Assembly: GCA_963701205.1 (NCBI GenBank)
Contig: OY969575.1
Coordinates: forward strand, 1,054,001-1,118,000
Direction of reading: 5' to 3'
From: JALZKA01 sp963701205
Lineage (GTDB): Bacteria > Actinomycetota > Thermoleophilia > Solirubrobacterales > 70-9
DNA length: 64,000 bases
Shown: piece after piece, positions 35,275 to 44,305 of the stretch
Layout of the letters: each line of letters opens with the position of its first letter
Position numbering within the stretch: the stretch's first letter is position 1
Position numbers and translations under genes: made by a program
The notes under the pieces: model-generated
The model's database searches: none
What the model was told of the DNA's origin: nothing
What the model saw: only the letters and a program-made list of their open reading frames with translations

Positions 35275-37101
35275 TCAACCGACCCGGTTCCACGGGCGCG
35301 AACGCGTTCTCGACACCCTCGAGCGCCGGCGCCAGCTCCGGGTAGTGCCGCAGCAGCACGTCCTTCATGTCGGAGCTCTCGACCCAGCGAATCCCCTCGG
35401 GCGTGTAGACGTCCTCGGAGTAGTCGTTGGTGAAGAAGCGGTCCGAGCGCAGGCGTCGCGACGCCATCAGGATGAAGATCCGGAACGCGGTGTCCGAGAA
35501 CCCGAAGCCCGGGGGCAGCGGCTCGGCGAGCATCCCGACCTGGAGGTCGACCCGGTCGATGTCGTCGTTGTAGACATCGCGGATCTCCTCGGCCAGCTCC
35601 GGATCGTCGGTCAGGTCCTCGAACTTCGTGATCCGCGTCTTGCGCAGCTTCTCGCGGAAGTCGTTGTAGCGCGGGACGCCGCGCTCGCGGTCGCGCAGGA
35701 TGTCGATCGTGCCGAGGTCGACGCGATCGCCGTTCAGGCGGACGTGGTTGGAGAGCCCCACCGGGTGGTTCTTCAGCGTGATCGCGCCCGGGTTGGCGAC
35801 GCCGAAGGAGTAGAGCAGGTCCGACCAGCCGTACTTCTTGATCGTCGGCCGCGTGCCGGCGCCCTGGATCGGGTCGAAGTCGATCTGCGTCGACCAGCTT
35901 GTCGGTCGTGTGGTCGCGGATCTCGTAGTCGTCGGGCAGCAGCGGGTGCAGGCGATAGACGGAGATGAACTCCTCGGTGATCGCGTAGGGCGCCGTGTGG
36001 TGCTCCTGGTCGGAGCCGACGATGCCGCCGATCATCTCCGTGCCCACGTGGCCGAAGCGCTTGCGCACCCACTGGGGCAGGACCCGTACCAGTTGGCGTG
36101 CATCGCGCGATCGAGCACCGGGTTGGCCAGGATCCCCGGCGTCCACTCGACGGTGTGGATCTGCGCGCTCGACGCGCCGAGTTGATGAGGCGCGCCGTGA
36201 GGAAGAGCTTCTCGTCGTCCCAGGTGGGATAGGAGCCCTTGAGGTGGTCGCAGATCGCGTTGTGCTCCTTGGCGAACAGCGTGTGGAGCAGCGAGAGGCC
36301 GATCCAGTAGTTGTCGGAGAAGCCGGTGAGGTCGACGCCGTCGAGCTTGCCCTCGGTCTCGTTCGGCAGCATGCCGTCCTCGATCTTGCAGCTTGCCGTC
36401 GCGCGCCGGTGCGCAGCTCGCGGTTGCGCTCCTCGTGCGATCCGTAGACCTGCGAGAGGTCCCACCAGTGGGTGACGGTGTTGATGAAGGTCGGCGGCAG
36501 GCCGCTCTTGTCCCGGTCCGGGTGCGGTCGGCGATCGTGGCCCTGACCTTCATCGTCGAGCCCTCGGGCCAGTTGTCGTTCTCGTCGAGCTCGACGTCGA
36601 TGTAGGTGTCGGGCGCGTTCTCGCCGTGGCCGAACCAGTCGTGGTTCTGGAACTGGATCCAGCAGGCGGCGAGCACGTTCAGCGAGGTCGCCGGCTTGAA
36701 CTCGTCGCGCAGCAGCAGGCGGTTGGCCACCTCGCGCGGGCTTGGCTCCATCCGCTGCGGCATCGGCTCGGGCTCGGTCGCCTCGGTCGGCGTGTTGCGG
36801 CCGAAGCGGGTGCCGGCCTTGCCCATGTCGGGATCGCTCGGGTCCTGGTGCGAGCCGTCGTAGGTGCGGTGGTCGGGCAGGTCGTCACGGGTCGCGGGGG
36901 CGCCTGTGTCGTGGGGGCCGACGCGTGTCGATCAGGTTGGACTCGCGCAGGTCGTCGCGCAGGGCGCGCAGGTTCATGAGCGCGACCGGGCGTCGGCAGG
37001 TTCCACCAGTCGGTGACCCGGTTGACCTGGCGGAAGACGGTCGCGTTGACCTTGCCGAAGCTCTTCTCGATCGTCCTCTCCAACGTCTTGCGAACGTCCA
37101 T
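35275..37101 (-). CDS. Animal-type heme peroxidase (multiply frameshifted)
   Basis: Segments in successive frames read as one An_peroxidase: MDVRKTLERTIEKSF, LALMNLR-like ALMNLRALRDDL, DPDMGKAGTRFGRN, LAACWIQFQNHDWFGHGE, THWWDLSQVYGSHEERNR, FAKEHNAICDHLKGSYPTW, TVEWTPGILANPVLDRAM, VYRLHPLLPDDYEIRD (proximal His region). About 609 codons of span, close to the family's length. End at a TGA complementary to 35275-35277 in the frame giving AFAPWNRVG. At least six frame changes. Such proteins oxidise fatty acids or halides. Confidence 0.7.
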
Positions 37102-37122
37102 CTGCCCCTCCGTCTTGGTCGG

Positions 37123-37773
37123 CTAGCTTCGCAGCGCGAAGAAGCCGATGTTCGCTGTAGCTGCCGCCGCGGCGGTAGAGGATCTTGCCGAGGTTGGCTC
37201 CGGGGACGATCTCGACCAGCTCGTCGCGGATCGACTTGATGATCAGGCCCGGGTTGTCGTCGACCGGCGCGTAGTCGATCACCAGGACCTCGGTTGCGGG
37301 ATCGAGCATCGCCCGGCTCGACCCGCGTCTCGAAGTCGAAGGCCAGACGCCCGTCGGGTGCCTCCTTGGTGCCATAGAGCGGCCAGAGGAGCTTGGCGAT
37401 CCAGCGGGTCTCGCCGCGCAGGCGGTTGTCGCCGCGGCCGGCGGCCTGGTCGAAGCTCTTGCCCTGCCACGGCATCCAGGCCGAGGTGATCGCCCGTGCC
37501 ACCTTGTCGACGAGCGGCTGGATCAGCGGCGCCACGAGGATGCCCTCGGTTGGGCCGTCAAGGCCCTTCGGGGCGCGAGCCGAGCGCGAAGAGCTCGTCG
37601 AGTTGCGCTTCGGCGCCGTGCCGCGGTCCGATGCCGGCCAGCTCCTTCAGCTCCTCGATCCAGGCCCAGGCCGCTGCGGCGGCCGCCTCGACATCGGTCT
37701 TGGCGGATTCGCGCAGGCCCGCGAGACGGGCCGCGATCTCAGAAGACGGCGCATCGGTGGTGGCGGTGCTCAT
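37123..37773 (-). CDS. Hypothetical protein upstream of the peroxidase (frameshifted)
   Basis: Four segments in alternating frames give about 216 residues: a helical N-terminus (ATG 37773), PLVDKVARAITSAWMPWQGKSFD, GETRWIAKLLWPLYGTKE, TEVLVIDYAPVDDNP, LVEIVPGANLGKILYRRGG and an end FALRS. A lipocalin-like or small beta-barrel protein is possible. Seen just upstream of the peroxidase, so a partner role is plausible. Family not recognised. Confidence 0.5.
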
Positions 37774-37930
37774 TTCCTCACTCCTTTAAGTCCCTAACCC
37801 GGATTCAAGAACGTTCAACCGGCAAGACCATATGCCGTTTGCGATGCTCTCGCAAGCTGCAGCAGCTTCAGTTCGGCAGATCAGGGGTTGCACGCGAGTG
37901 TGACTCACTGCACAAAGTGTGTGCGTCGCG

Positions 37931-37951
37931 TATGGTTTAACTCGTCTTATG
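37931..37951 (+). promoter_or_regulatory. Possible -10 element and leaderless start of the large secreted protein
   Basis: TATGGT at 37931-37936 lies 12 bases before ATG 37949 (the signal-peptide start). With no ribosome site before the ATG this fits a leaderless transcript. A matching -35 (CTGCAC near 37908) is weak. Alternative start GTG 37919 would lie upstream of this -10. Confidence 0.3.
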
Positions 37952-40900
37952 GGATCTGGGGGCAGATCAAAGGGCGCCGAGCAATCGGCGCAGTGGCGTA
38001 GGAGGGGGCCGGCGTTTGCCGCGCTCGCAGCGGCGTTCGCCATCGCGGTGCCGCTCGCCACGGCCCAGCCCGGGGATCTCGACACCGGCTTTGGCACCAA
38101 CGGCGTCTATCAGCTACCGGCCAACGAGTCCTACCAGTCGGTCGGCGCCCCGCTCGTGCAACCCAGCGGGCGGATCATTTTTGCCGGCCTCTACACAAGC
38201 GCCTCGGGCCAGATTCTTCTGCACGCCGCAACCCCGAACGGTGCGCTGGACCCGAGCTTCGGCAGCAATGGAAAAGTCAAGACTGATCCGAAGGCGGTCG
38301 AGGGCCGCGCCGCGATTGCGATGGCTCCCGACGGCTCGATCTACGTCGCCGGACGCTACTCGGGCGACAAGGTCCTGATCCAGCGCTTCACGCCGAACGG
38401 AGCCAAGGACACATCGTGGGGCTCAAACAGCACCACGAAGGTGGAGATCAAGGACCACGAGGGCGCGACCGCCATCGCACCGGTCGGCAGCGACGGAGCG
38501 CTGGTCGCGGTTCAGAGCAAGGGCGGAGGCGCTGCCGGGCGCAAGAAGGGCCGCGGTCGACGGGGCAAGCGCAGCAGCCAGTACGTGGACGAGCGGCGCG
38601 TCTTCACCGTCCTCAAGCTGAAAAAGACCGGCGTCGAAACCACCTTCGGCACCGGCGGCATCGCCAAGGTTGCGTTCACCGGCGCGGACGCCACCGCTTT
38701 TGACGTTGCTGAGCTCGCCGCTGGCAAGGTCTTGCTCGCAGGTTCGGCCGGCCCGGACACCGCGGTTGCCCGGCTGAACTCGAACGGCACGCCGGACACC
38801 AGCTTCGACGGTGACGGGCGTGCCACCTACAACATCGTCGGCGGCTCGGGCGTCGATTTCGCATCAGCGCTGGCACCGGCTACGGGGGGCAAGGCCGTCG
38901 TCAGCGGGCCGGCCGCGGGGCTCGGGATGGTCGCGCGCCTCAATTCCAACGGCAGCCTCGACTCCGGCTTCGGCACGAATGGCAAGGTCGTGGGCGGTTT
39001 GGGGGCGTCGGGAACCGGGTTCACGCCGACCGACCTGGCCATCGACCAATCGGACCGGCCGGTCGTGACCGGCATTCGAACGGCGACTTCGCCGACGCGC
39101 TACAACTGGTCGGCGACCCGGCTGACGGCGAACGCCAATCCGGCGCTGGATTCTGACTTTGGTACCGACGGCCGCGTTGTGCTCAGCCTGTGTGAGAACA
39201 CGGTGGGAGCCGGACCGAGCGGCCTGGCGTTTGCCGCCGACGGCAAGATCTTGATTGCGGGGGCATGCGGAAGCGGGCGCCAGACTGCCCTGGCCAGAAT
39301 CGACGGGGGGGATCTAGGCCCGCCATCCGGCCCGATCGAACTCAAGGTGAGCCCCGAGTCGGGCGCTGCCGGCCACGAACGGATCCCTCTTTCGAGCCTT
39401 GACCCAAGCGCCGCCAAGGCTGCCGCCGAGGACGTTCAGGCCGCCGCCGTCCGCCACACCGCCGTCCGCCACACGGCGGTGCGCCATACCGGCCTGCTGT
39501 CCGCCGCCGTCCGCCACACCGCCGTCCGCCACACGGGCCTGCTCTCAACCGCCGTCCGCCACACTGCCGTCCGTCACACCCTGCTCTCAGAGATCGCCGT
39601 CCGCCACACGACCTGGCAGGAGCTGCTGGGGACCGACGCCCCGCTTCAGAGCCTGACCTTTGAAGACGCGCTTGCGATCAACCCCGCCGGCGTCGGCGCG
39701 CTGACGCTCGACGACATTGATCTCAACTCGACCGCTGTCAGGCACACCACGCTGACCGCCCTCGCCCTCGGCATCCGCCCGCTTTCCTCGCTGCCCGAAC
39801 CCGCCGGAGGCTGGTGCGACTTCATCGATGGCCAGCCCTACGACTGCTCCAACGGCGCTGATCCCGCGACGTCCACACTCTTTGACCTCGAGGTGCTGGG
39901 CGACGACCTCAGCGCCTACTACGAAGAGCCGATCTCGCTGCTTGCCACCAACCTCGGCAGCGGCGAGGCAGCGGCACCGCTCGCCCGGTTCCGTCTATCT
40001 GACCTTGATTTGAGCCTGGAACCCTTCCGCTCGGCCGAGGCTTCTGAGTTCGCCTCGATCCTCAACTGCGGGCCGTGCACGGGCAAGAAGCTCTCCGACC
40101 TGACGGACACCGAGCTCGGCAGCGCCACCGTCGCGGCCCTGGTCGGCTTGCTGCCCCAGCCGAGCCTTGAGGATCTGAGCGTCGGCGACGTTGTACTGGC
40201 CGCCCTTGACCGCACGGAGCTTCCCTACGAGGGGATGAACCTGGGCGGGGTTCTCGGGGAGGCCGCATACCGGACCGACGGGCTGATGACGTACACGGCG
40301 AAGTTCACGTTCGACTGCAGCCAGGTCAACAAGGTCGCGGCGGTGTTCAAGACCCCAGGTGACGCCCGTCCGGTTCCTGGTGGCGCGAGCGCTTCGCGCA
40401 ATGGTGGCCCGTTCGTCCCGCTTGCCAACGGCAAGCCGGTGGACGGCAACAAGGCCGGGCCGTTTAGCTTTGATCTGGCACCCGCCTGTAGCGGCGCTCA
40501 CGGCAACCACCAGCTCGAGCTCAAGATCGAGGTCGAGCCGGGTTCCGTCCTGGGTCCGATCGAGGGCGCCACGCTTGAGATCCAGGGCAAGCACCAGTCG
40601 GTCGAGTCGAATCCGCTGATCACCTCGGTCGATGACTCCCGTGACCCGGGCAACGAGTTGGTGGACGCACGGCCGATCACCCAGGACGCGCTGCTGACCG
40701 GCCACCTCTCAAGCGCGACCGACAGCGATTCATTCAGCTTTACGCCCGGCGCCGGGCGCACCACAATCGCGCTCTCGCACCTTCCGGCCGACTACGACCT
40801 GGTCATCTACGGCCCGGCCGTCGGACCGACAGCGACGGCCGTCCGCCACACCGCCGTCCGCCACACCGCCGTCCGCCACACGCCGGTCGGCGACGCTGCC

Positions 40901-43900
40901 GACGAGCCCACCGATGAGGGCGTGCTGGCCCCCGATCAGCTGCATGACATCGCGGTGCGGCACACAAGCTTGGCAGTGCGTGCATCCTCGATTCGCCGCG
41001 AGTCAAGCGACGAAGCGGCGAGCGTCATCGTCGGACCGGAAGAGGCTGGCGAGACCTTCTATGCACAGGTGGTCGGCTACAACGGTGCCTTCGATGAGGA
41101 TCCGTACCTGATCCGCCGCACGGACACGGGCTCCGCGACTCCGCCCGATTGCCCGACCCAGACGCTCGCTTCGAACTACACGATTCCGGACCCGCAGACG
41201 ATCCCGACCTCCACCAAGGCCCTTTACCTGGCAGCGCCCGGCCGAATGGCAGCCCGCGATGGCCAGGGCCCGACGGCTTCGCTGATGGCCAAGCTCGACG
41301 AACTGGCAGCAGAGACCGACGGCGTCGTCGTGCCGGTCGAAAACGATGAAGACGTCGCCGACAGCTTTACGGCCTCGGATCAGAGCCCGTGCTCGCCCGA
41401 TGCCGCCAACGCGGTCGTCACCGCGATCAACGAGCGCGTCGATGAGATCCGAGCCGCCGCGGGCGGATTGCCGCAGCTGCGCTCGATCGTCATCGTCGGG
41501 CCCGACGATGTGATCAAGTTCGGCCGGATTGCGGACCGGACCGCTGTCGGCAACGAGGCCGACTACGCCGACGACGCGACCGTTGATCGCGACGGCGATG
41601 GTGTGGCCGACGACAACGCGACGTCTGCCGCGATGCGCCAGGGCTACATGCTGAGCGACGACCCCTACGGGGACTTCGACCCGACCGAGTCCAGCTTCGT
41701 CCCCGACGTCGCGCTCGGGCGTTTGGTTGAGACGCCGGATCAGATCAAGCAGCAGATCCAGGACTTCCTCGACGCCGACGGCTACATCGAGCCGGAGCGA
41801 TCGTTCGTGACCGGGTACGACTTCCTTTCCGACGGCGCCGCCGAGATCTTCGGTTCGCTTGAAAATGCGATTCCCGGAGCCTCGGCGAGCGAGATCAACG
41901 AGGACTGGACCGCGGCCGACGCCGCTGATGGCTTCAATGCGCCAGGGGCCGCGCTGCTTTCAGTTAACGCTCACTACGACCACTCGCGCCTATTGCCGGC
42001 CGCGGCCTTCAACGGCACCTCGCCGAACCTGCTCACCGCGTCGGAAATCGAGGTCCCCGACGGCAGCGCCGCGTTCACCGTCGGCTGCCATGCGGGTCTC
42101 AACCTCGCGATCCACGACGCGTCCTCAGCGTCCGACACGCGGTTGGGCGACCTCACGGAACGCATCGTCACAAGCGGCTCCCTGTACACGGCCAACACCG
42201 GCTACGGGTACGGCGATGACACCGCTGTCGCCTACTCGGAGCGGATCCTGGCCGACTACGCGAGCGAACTCGTGTCCGGCGACGTGACTGCGGGCCAGGC
42301 GCTGATGCTCGCCAAGCAAAACGCGTATGCGGCGGTTGGCATCTCCGATGTGTACTGGTTGAAGGGCTCGATGGAGGCCACGTTCTACGGCCTGCCGATG
42401 TACCGCTACGGCGACGACGGGGCGGAGGGGCCCGCCGTGATGCCACCCGCTCCGAGCGGCGTCGATCCGAGCGATCCCACGACGCGAAGCTCGACCCCCT
42501 ACACCGCAGACCTGCGCGGCGGCCTGCATGCCGTCGCCGGCGATCGCGGCACGCACTGGCAGTTCGAAGACGAAGACCCGCTAGTGGTGCAGCGCCAGCC
42601 GATTCAGCCGAAGCTGACCGAGGACATCACAGCTGAAGGCGCGCCCGCCCACGGGTTCCTGCTCGAGTCGCTTACCACCCAGGACATCGAGGGCGTGAAC
42701 CCGGCGATCGCCAGGGCGACGCTTGACCTTGCGGCGCACGAGCCGGAGCCGATCAGCAAGGACCTGTTCTTCCCCGCAAACCTGGCGAGGGTCGAGTCCC
42801 GGGCCACCGCGGATGGCCGCCAGGATCTGCTGACGCTGATCGGCGGCTCCTTCCGCGAAGACGTCCAGCGCCTGAACCTCGAGGTGGGCGGCCGCGTGCT
42901 GCGCTCGACTTCGGATGATTTCTCGCCGCCGACCATCCGCCGCGTCGACGGCCTGGTCGCCGGCGGCGGATTCTCAATTCGCGTCGAGGGCAAGGGCGAC
43001 GATCTACTGGGTGGGCTGGTCCTGTACGTGACCGACGCCGACCTGGCAGCCGGAGGCGAGGTCGAGTGGCATCGCGCGGAGCTTTCGAAGGTTGCGCCAG
43101 GCGTGTTCTCGGCGGGCGGAGTGCTGCCGTCGGGCACCGGAATCCCGGAGGCGATCATCGCCCTCTACAACACCTCGTACAACGTGGCCTACTCAAACCG
43201 CAAGGTTTTGGGCCACACGTTCTCGCCGCTGGCCGAGCCCGGCGAGGGTGACCCCCAGGTGGTCCTTGATCCGGCCACCCCGGAATCCGGCTACCACTCG
43301 GGTCCGCCACAGGTCGCGCTTGATCCGGGCGAGCACGAAAGCGCCGTCTTTGAGGTCTCGGTCGATGGCGGCGCCTTTACCCCGTACAACGGGCCGTTCA
43401 CGATCGGCGAGCCGGCCGAAGGCGAGCACTTCGTGGTCTTCCGCGGCTCGGATCGCTCCGGCGCCCAGGCCCGGTTTGCCGTTGACCGCGAGGGCCCAAC
43501 GATCACGGCTGAGCCTGACCGCCCGGCGAACGCGAACGGCTGGTACGACGGGCCCGTCACCTTTACGTTCACGTGTGGTGATGCCGTCTCGGGCGTTGAA
43601 GATTGCCCGGATCCGGTGACCCTCGCGACTGCGGGACGCAACCAATCGGCGAGCGGTACCGCCACCGACCACGCGGGCCACTCCTCAGAAGTCACCGTTG
43701 ACGGCATCAACATCGACCGCCACGCGCCGACGATCTCGGCCCAGGCGCAGAGTGCCCCCAACGCAAACGGCTGGTACAACTCGAACCAGGTCGTGATCAG
43801 GTTCGGTTGCGCCGACGAGCTTTCCGGGCTTGAGCACTGTGGCAACAGCAACATCAGCGGTGCGCCCGCAAGTGCAACCGACGATTCGACGCTCACGAGC

Positions 43901-44305
43901 GAGGGACGCGACCAGACCGTCAGCGGCACCGCCCGCGACCTCGCCGGACACAGCACCGCCGCGACCTCGCCGAAGATCTCGATCGATCGCACCGCGCCCG
44001 CAGCCACGATCACGACCCCAAACAACACGATCCTGTTCGGCGCCAACGCGCGGCTTGAGGGAACGGCGTTTGACGCCCTCTCACACGTACAGATCGTGCG
44101 AGTGACCTACACGGGTGGCCTGTTCGGGACGACTACCCAGGTGCGCGACGCGGATGAGCTCACCTGTCAGCCCAGTGGCAGCTGCACGTGGAAGGCGCCG
44201 CTACCCGGCTTCGGCGCCTGGACGGCGACCGCGCGGGCAATTGACTTCGCCGGCAACACCTCGCCGGCCAGCAACGCGAGCTTCGTAACCGTCAATCCGG
44301 GCTAA
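37949..44305 (+). CDS. Large secreted multi-domain protein: delta-60 repeats, AVRHT pentapeptides, C25-like protease, Ig-like repeats
   Basis: 2118 residues from ATG 37949. Signal peptide to about residue 43 (FAALAAAFAIAVPLATA). Then seven or so delta-60-type repeats (LDTGFGTNGV, LDPSFGSNGKV, LDSGFGTNGKV). At residues 500-554 and 964-978 the pentapeptide AVRHT recurs in tandem, with two further single copies. Next a clan CD/C25 gingipain-like domain with His1342 in NAHYDHS and Cys1380 in TVGCHAGLN. The C-terminus has duplicated Ig-like modules (NANGWYDGPVTFTFTCGD; NANGWYNSNQVVIRFGCAD). Likely cell-surface or extracellular. Start alternative GTG 37919. No anchor motif is seen; ends on a strand. 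Confidence 0.8.
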   Translation: MGSGGRSKGAEQSAQWRRRGPAFAALAAAFAIAVPLATAQPGDLDTGFGTNGVYQLPANESYQSVGAPLVQPSGRIIFAGLYTSASGQILLHAATPNGALDPSFGSNGKVKTDPKAVEGRAAIAMAPDGSIYVAGRYSGDKVLIQRFTPNGAKDTSWGSNSTTKVEIKDHEGATAIAPVGSDGALVAVQSKGGGAAGRKKGRGRRGKRSSQYVDERRVFTVLKLKKTGVETTFGTGGIAKVAFTGADATAFDVAELAAGKVLLAGSAGPDTAVARLNSNGTPDTSFDGDGRATYNIVGGSGVDFASALAPATGGKAVVSGPAAGLGMVARLNSNGSLDSGFGTNGKVVGGLGASGTGFTPTDLAIDQSDRPVVTGIRTATSPTRYNWSATRLTANANPALDSDFGTDGRVVLSLCENTVGAGPSGLAFAADGKILIAGACGSGRQTALARIDGGDLGPPSGPIELKVSPESGAAGHERIPLSSLDPSAAKAAAEDVQAAAVRHTAVRHTAVRHTGLLSAAVRHTAVRHTGLLSTAVRHTAVRHTLLSEIAVRHTTWQELLGTDAPLQSLTFEDALAINPAGVGALTLDDIDLNSTAVRHTTLTALALGIRPLSSLPEPAGGWCDFIDGQPYDCSNGADPATSTLFDLEVLGDDLSAYYEEPISLLATNLGSGEAAAPLARFRLSDLDLSLEPFRSAEASEFASILNCGPCTGKKLSDLTDTELGSATVAALVGLLPQPSLEDLSVGDVVLAALDRTELPYEGMNLGGVLGEAAYRTDGLMTYTAKFTFDCSQVNKVAAVFKTPGDARPVPGGASASRNGGPFVPLANGKPVDGNKAGPFSFDLAPACSGAHGNHQLELKIEVEPGSVLGPIEGATLEIQGKHQSVESNPLITSVDDSRDPGNELVDARPITQDALLTGHLSSATDSDSFSFTPGAGRTTIALSHLPADYDLVIYGPAVGPTATAVRHTAVRHTAVRHTPVGDAADEPTDEGVLAPDQLHDIAVRHTSLAVRASSIRRESSDEAASVIVGPEEAGETFYAQVVGYNGAFDEDPYLIRRTDTGSATPPDCPTQTLASNYTIPDPQTIPTSTKALYLAAPGRMAARDGQGPTASLMAKLDELAAETDGVVVPVENDEDVADSFTASDQSPCSPDAANAVVTAINERVDEIRAAAGGLPQLRSIVIVGPDDVIKFGRIADRTAVGNEADYADDATVDRDGDGVADDNATSAAMRQGYMLSDDPYGDFDPTESSFVPDVALGRLVETPDQIKQQIQDFLDADGYIEPERSFVTGYDFLSDGAAEIFGSLENAIPGASASEINEDWTAADAADGFNAPGAALLSVNAHYDHSRLLPAAAFNGTSPNLLTASEIEVPDGSAAFTVGCHAGLNLAIHDASSASDTRLGDLTERIVTSGSLYTANTGYGYGDDTAVAYSERILADYASELVSGDVTAGQALMLAKQNAYAAVGISDVYWLKGSMEATFYGLPMYRYGDDGAEGPAVMPPAPSGVDPSDPTTRSSTPYTADLRGGLHAVAGDRGTHWQFEDEDPLVVQRQPIQPKLTEDITAEGAPAHGFLLESLTTQDIEGVNPAIARATLDLAAHEPEPISKDLFFPANLARVESRATADGRQDLLTLIGGSFREDVQRLNLEVGGRVLRSTSDDFSPPTIRRVDGLVAGGGFSIRVEGKGDDLLGGLVLYVTDADLAAGGEVEWHRAELSKVAPGVFSAGGVLPSGTGIPEAIIALYNTSYNVAYSNRKVLGHTFSPLAEPGEGDPQVVLDPATPESGYHSGPPQVALDPGEHESAVFEVSVDGGAFTPYNGPFTIGEPAEGEHFVVFRGSDRSGAQARFAVDREGPTITAEPDRPANANGWYDGPVTFTFTCGDAVSGVEDCPDPVTLATAGRNQSASGTATDHAGHSSEVTVDGINIDRHAPTISAQAQSAPNANGWYNSNQVVIRFGCADELSGLEHCGNSNISGAPASATDDSTLTSEGRDQTVSGTARDLAGHSTAATSPKISIDRTAPAATITTPNNTILFGANARLEGTAFDALSHVQIVRVTYTGGLFGTTTQVRDADELTCQPSGSCTWKAPLPGFGAWTATARAIDFAGNTSPASNASFVTVNPG
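39446..39610 (+). repeat. First AVRHT tandem block (8 copies, with interspersed GLLS/LLS)
   Basis: Copies in runs of 3, 2, 2 and 1, separated by GLLSA, GLLST and LLSEI. Codons differ between copies (cgc/cgt, cac/cat, acc/acg/act, gcc/gcg, gtc/gtg) while the peptide is constant. Another single copy follows at 39734-39748. Confidence 0.9.
40838..40882 (+). repeat. Second AVRHT tandem block (3 copies)
   Basis: Three uninterrupted copies followed by P-V-G. A single further copy is at 40952-40966 (gcg gtg cgg cac aca), before L-A-V-R. Confidence 0.9.

Noticed and set aside
39314..39548. Minus-strand Gly-Gly repeat ORFs (GVADGG type)
   Set aside because: They are the reverse translation of the AVRHT repeat DNA, with no ribosome site or conservation expected.
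39446..39610. CRISPR-like direct repeats (15-base units)
   Set aside because: Units encode the AVRHT peptide in one open frame with synonymous changes and have no spacers of constant length or Cas genes nearby.
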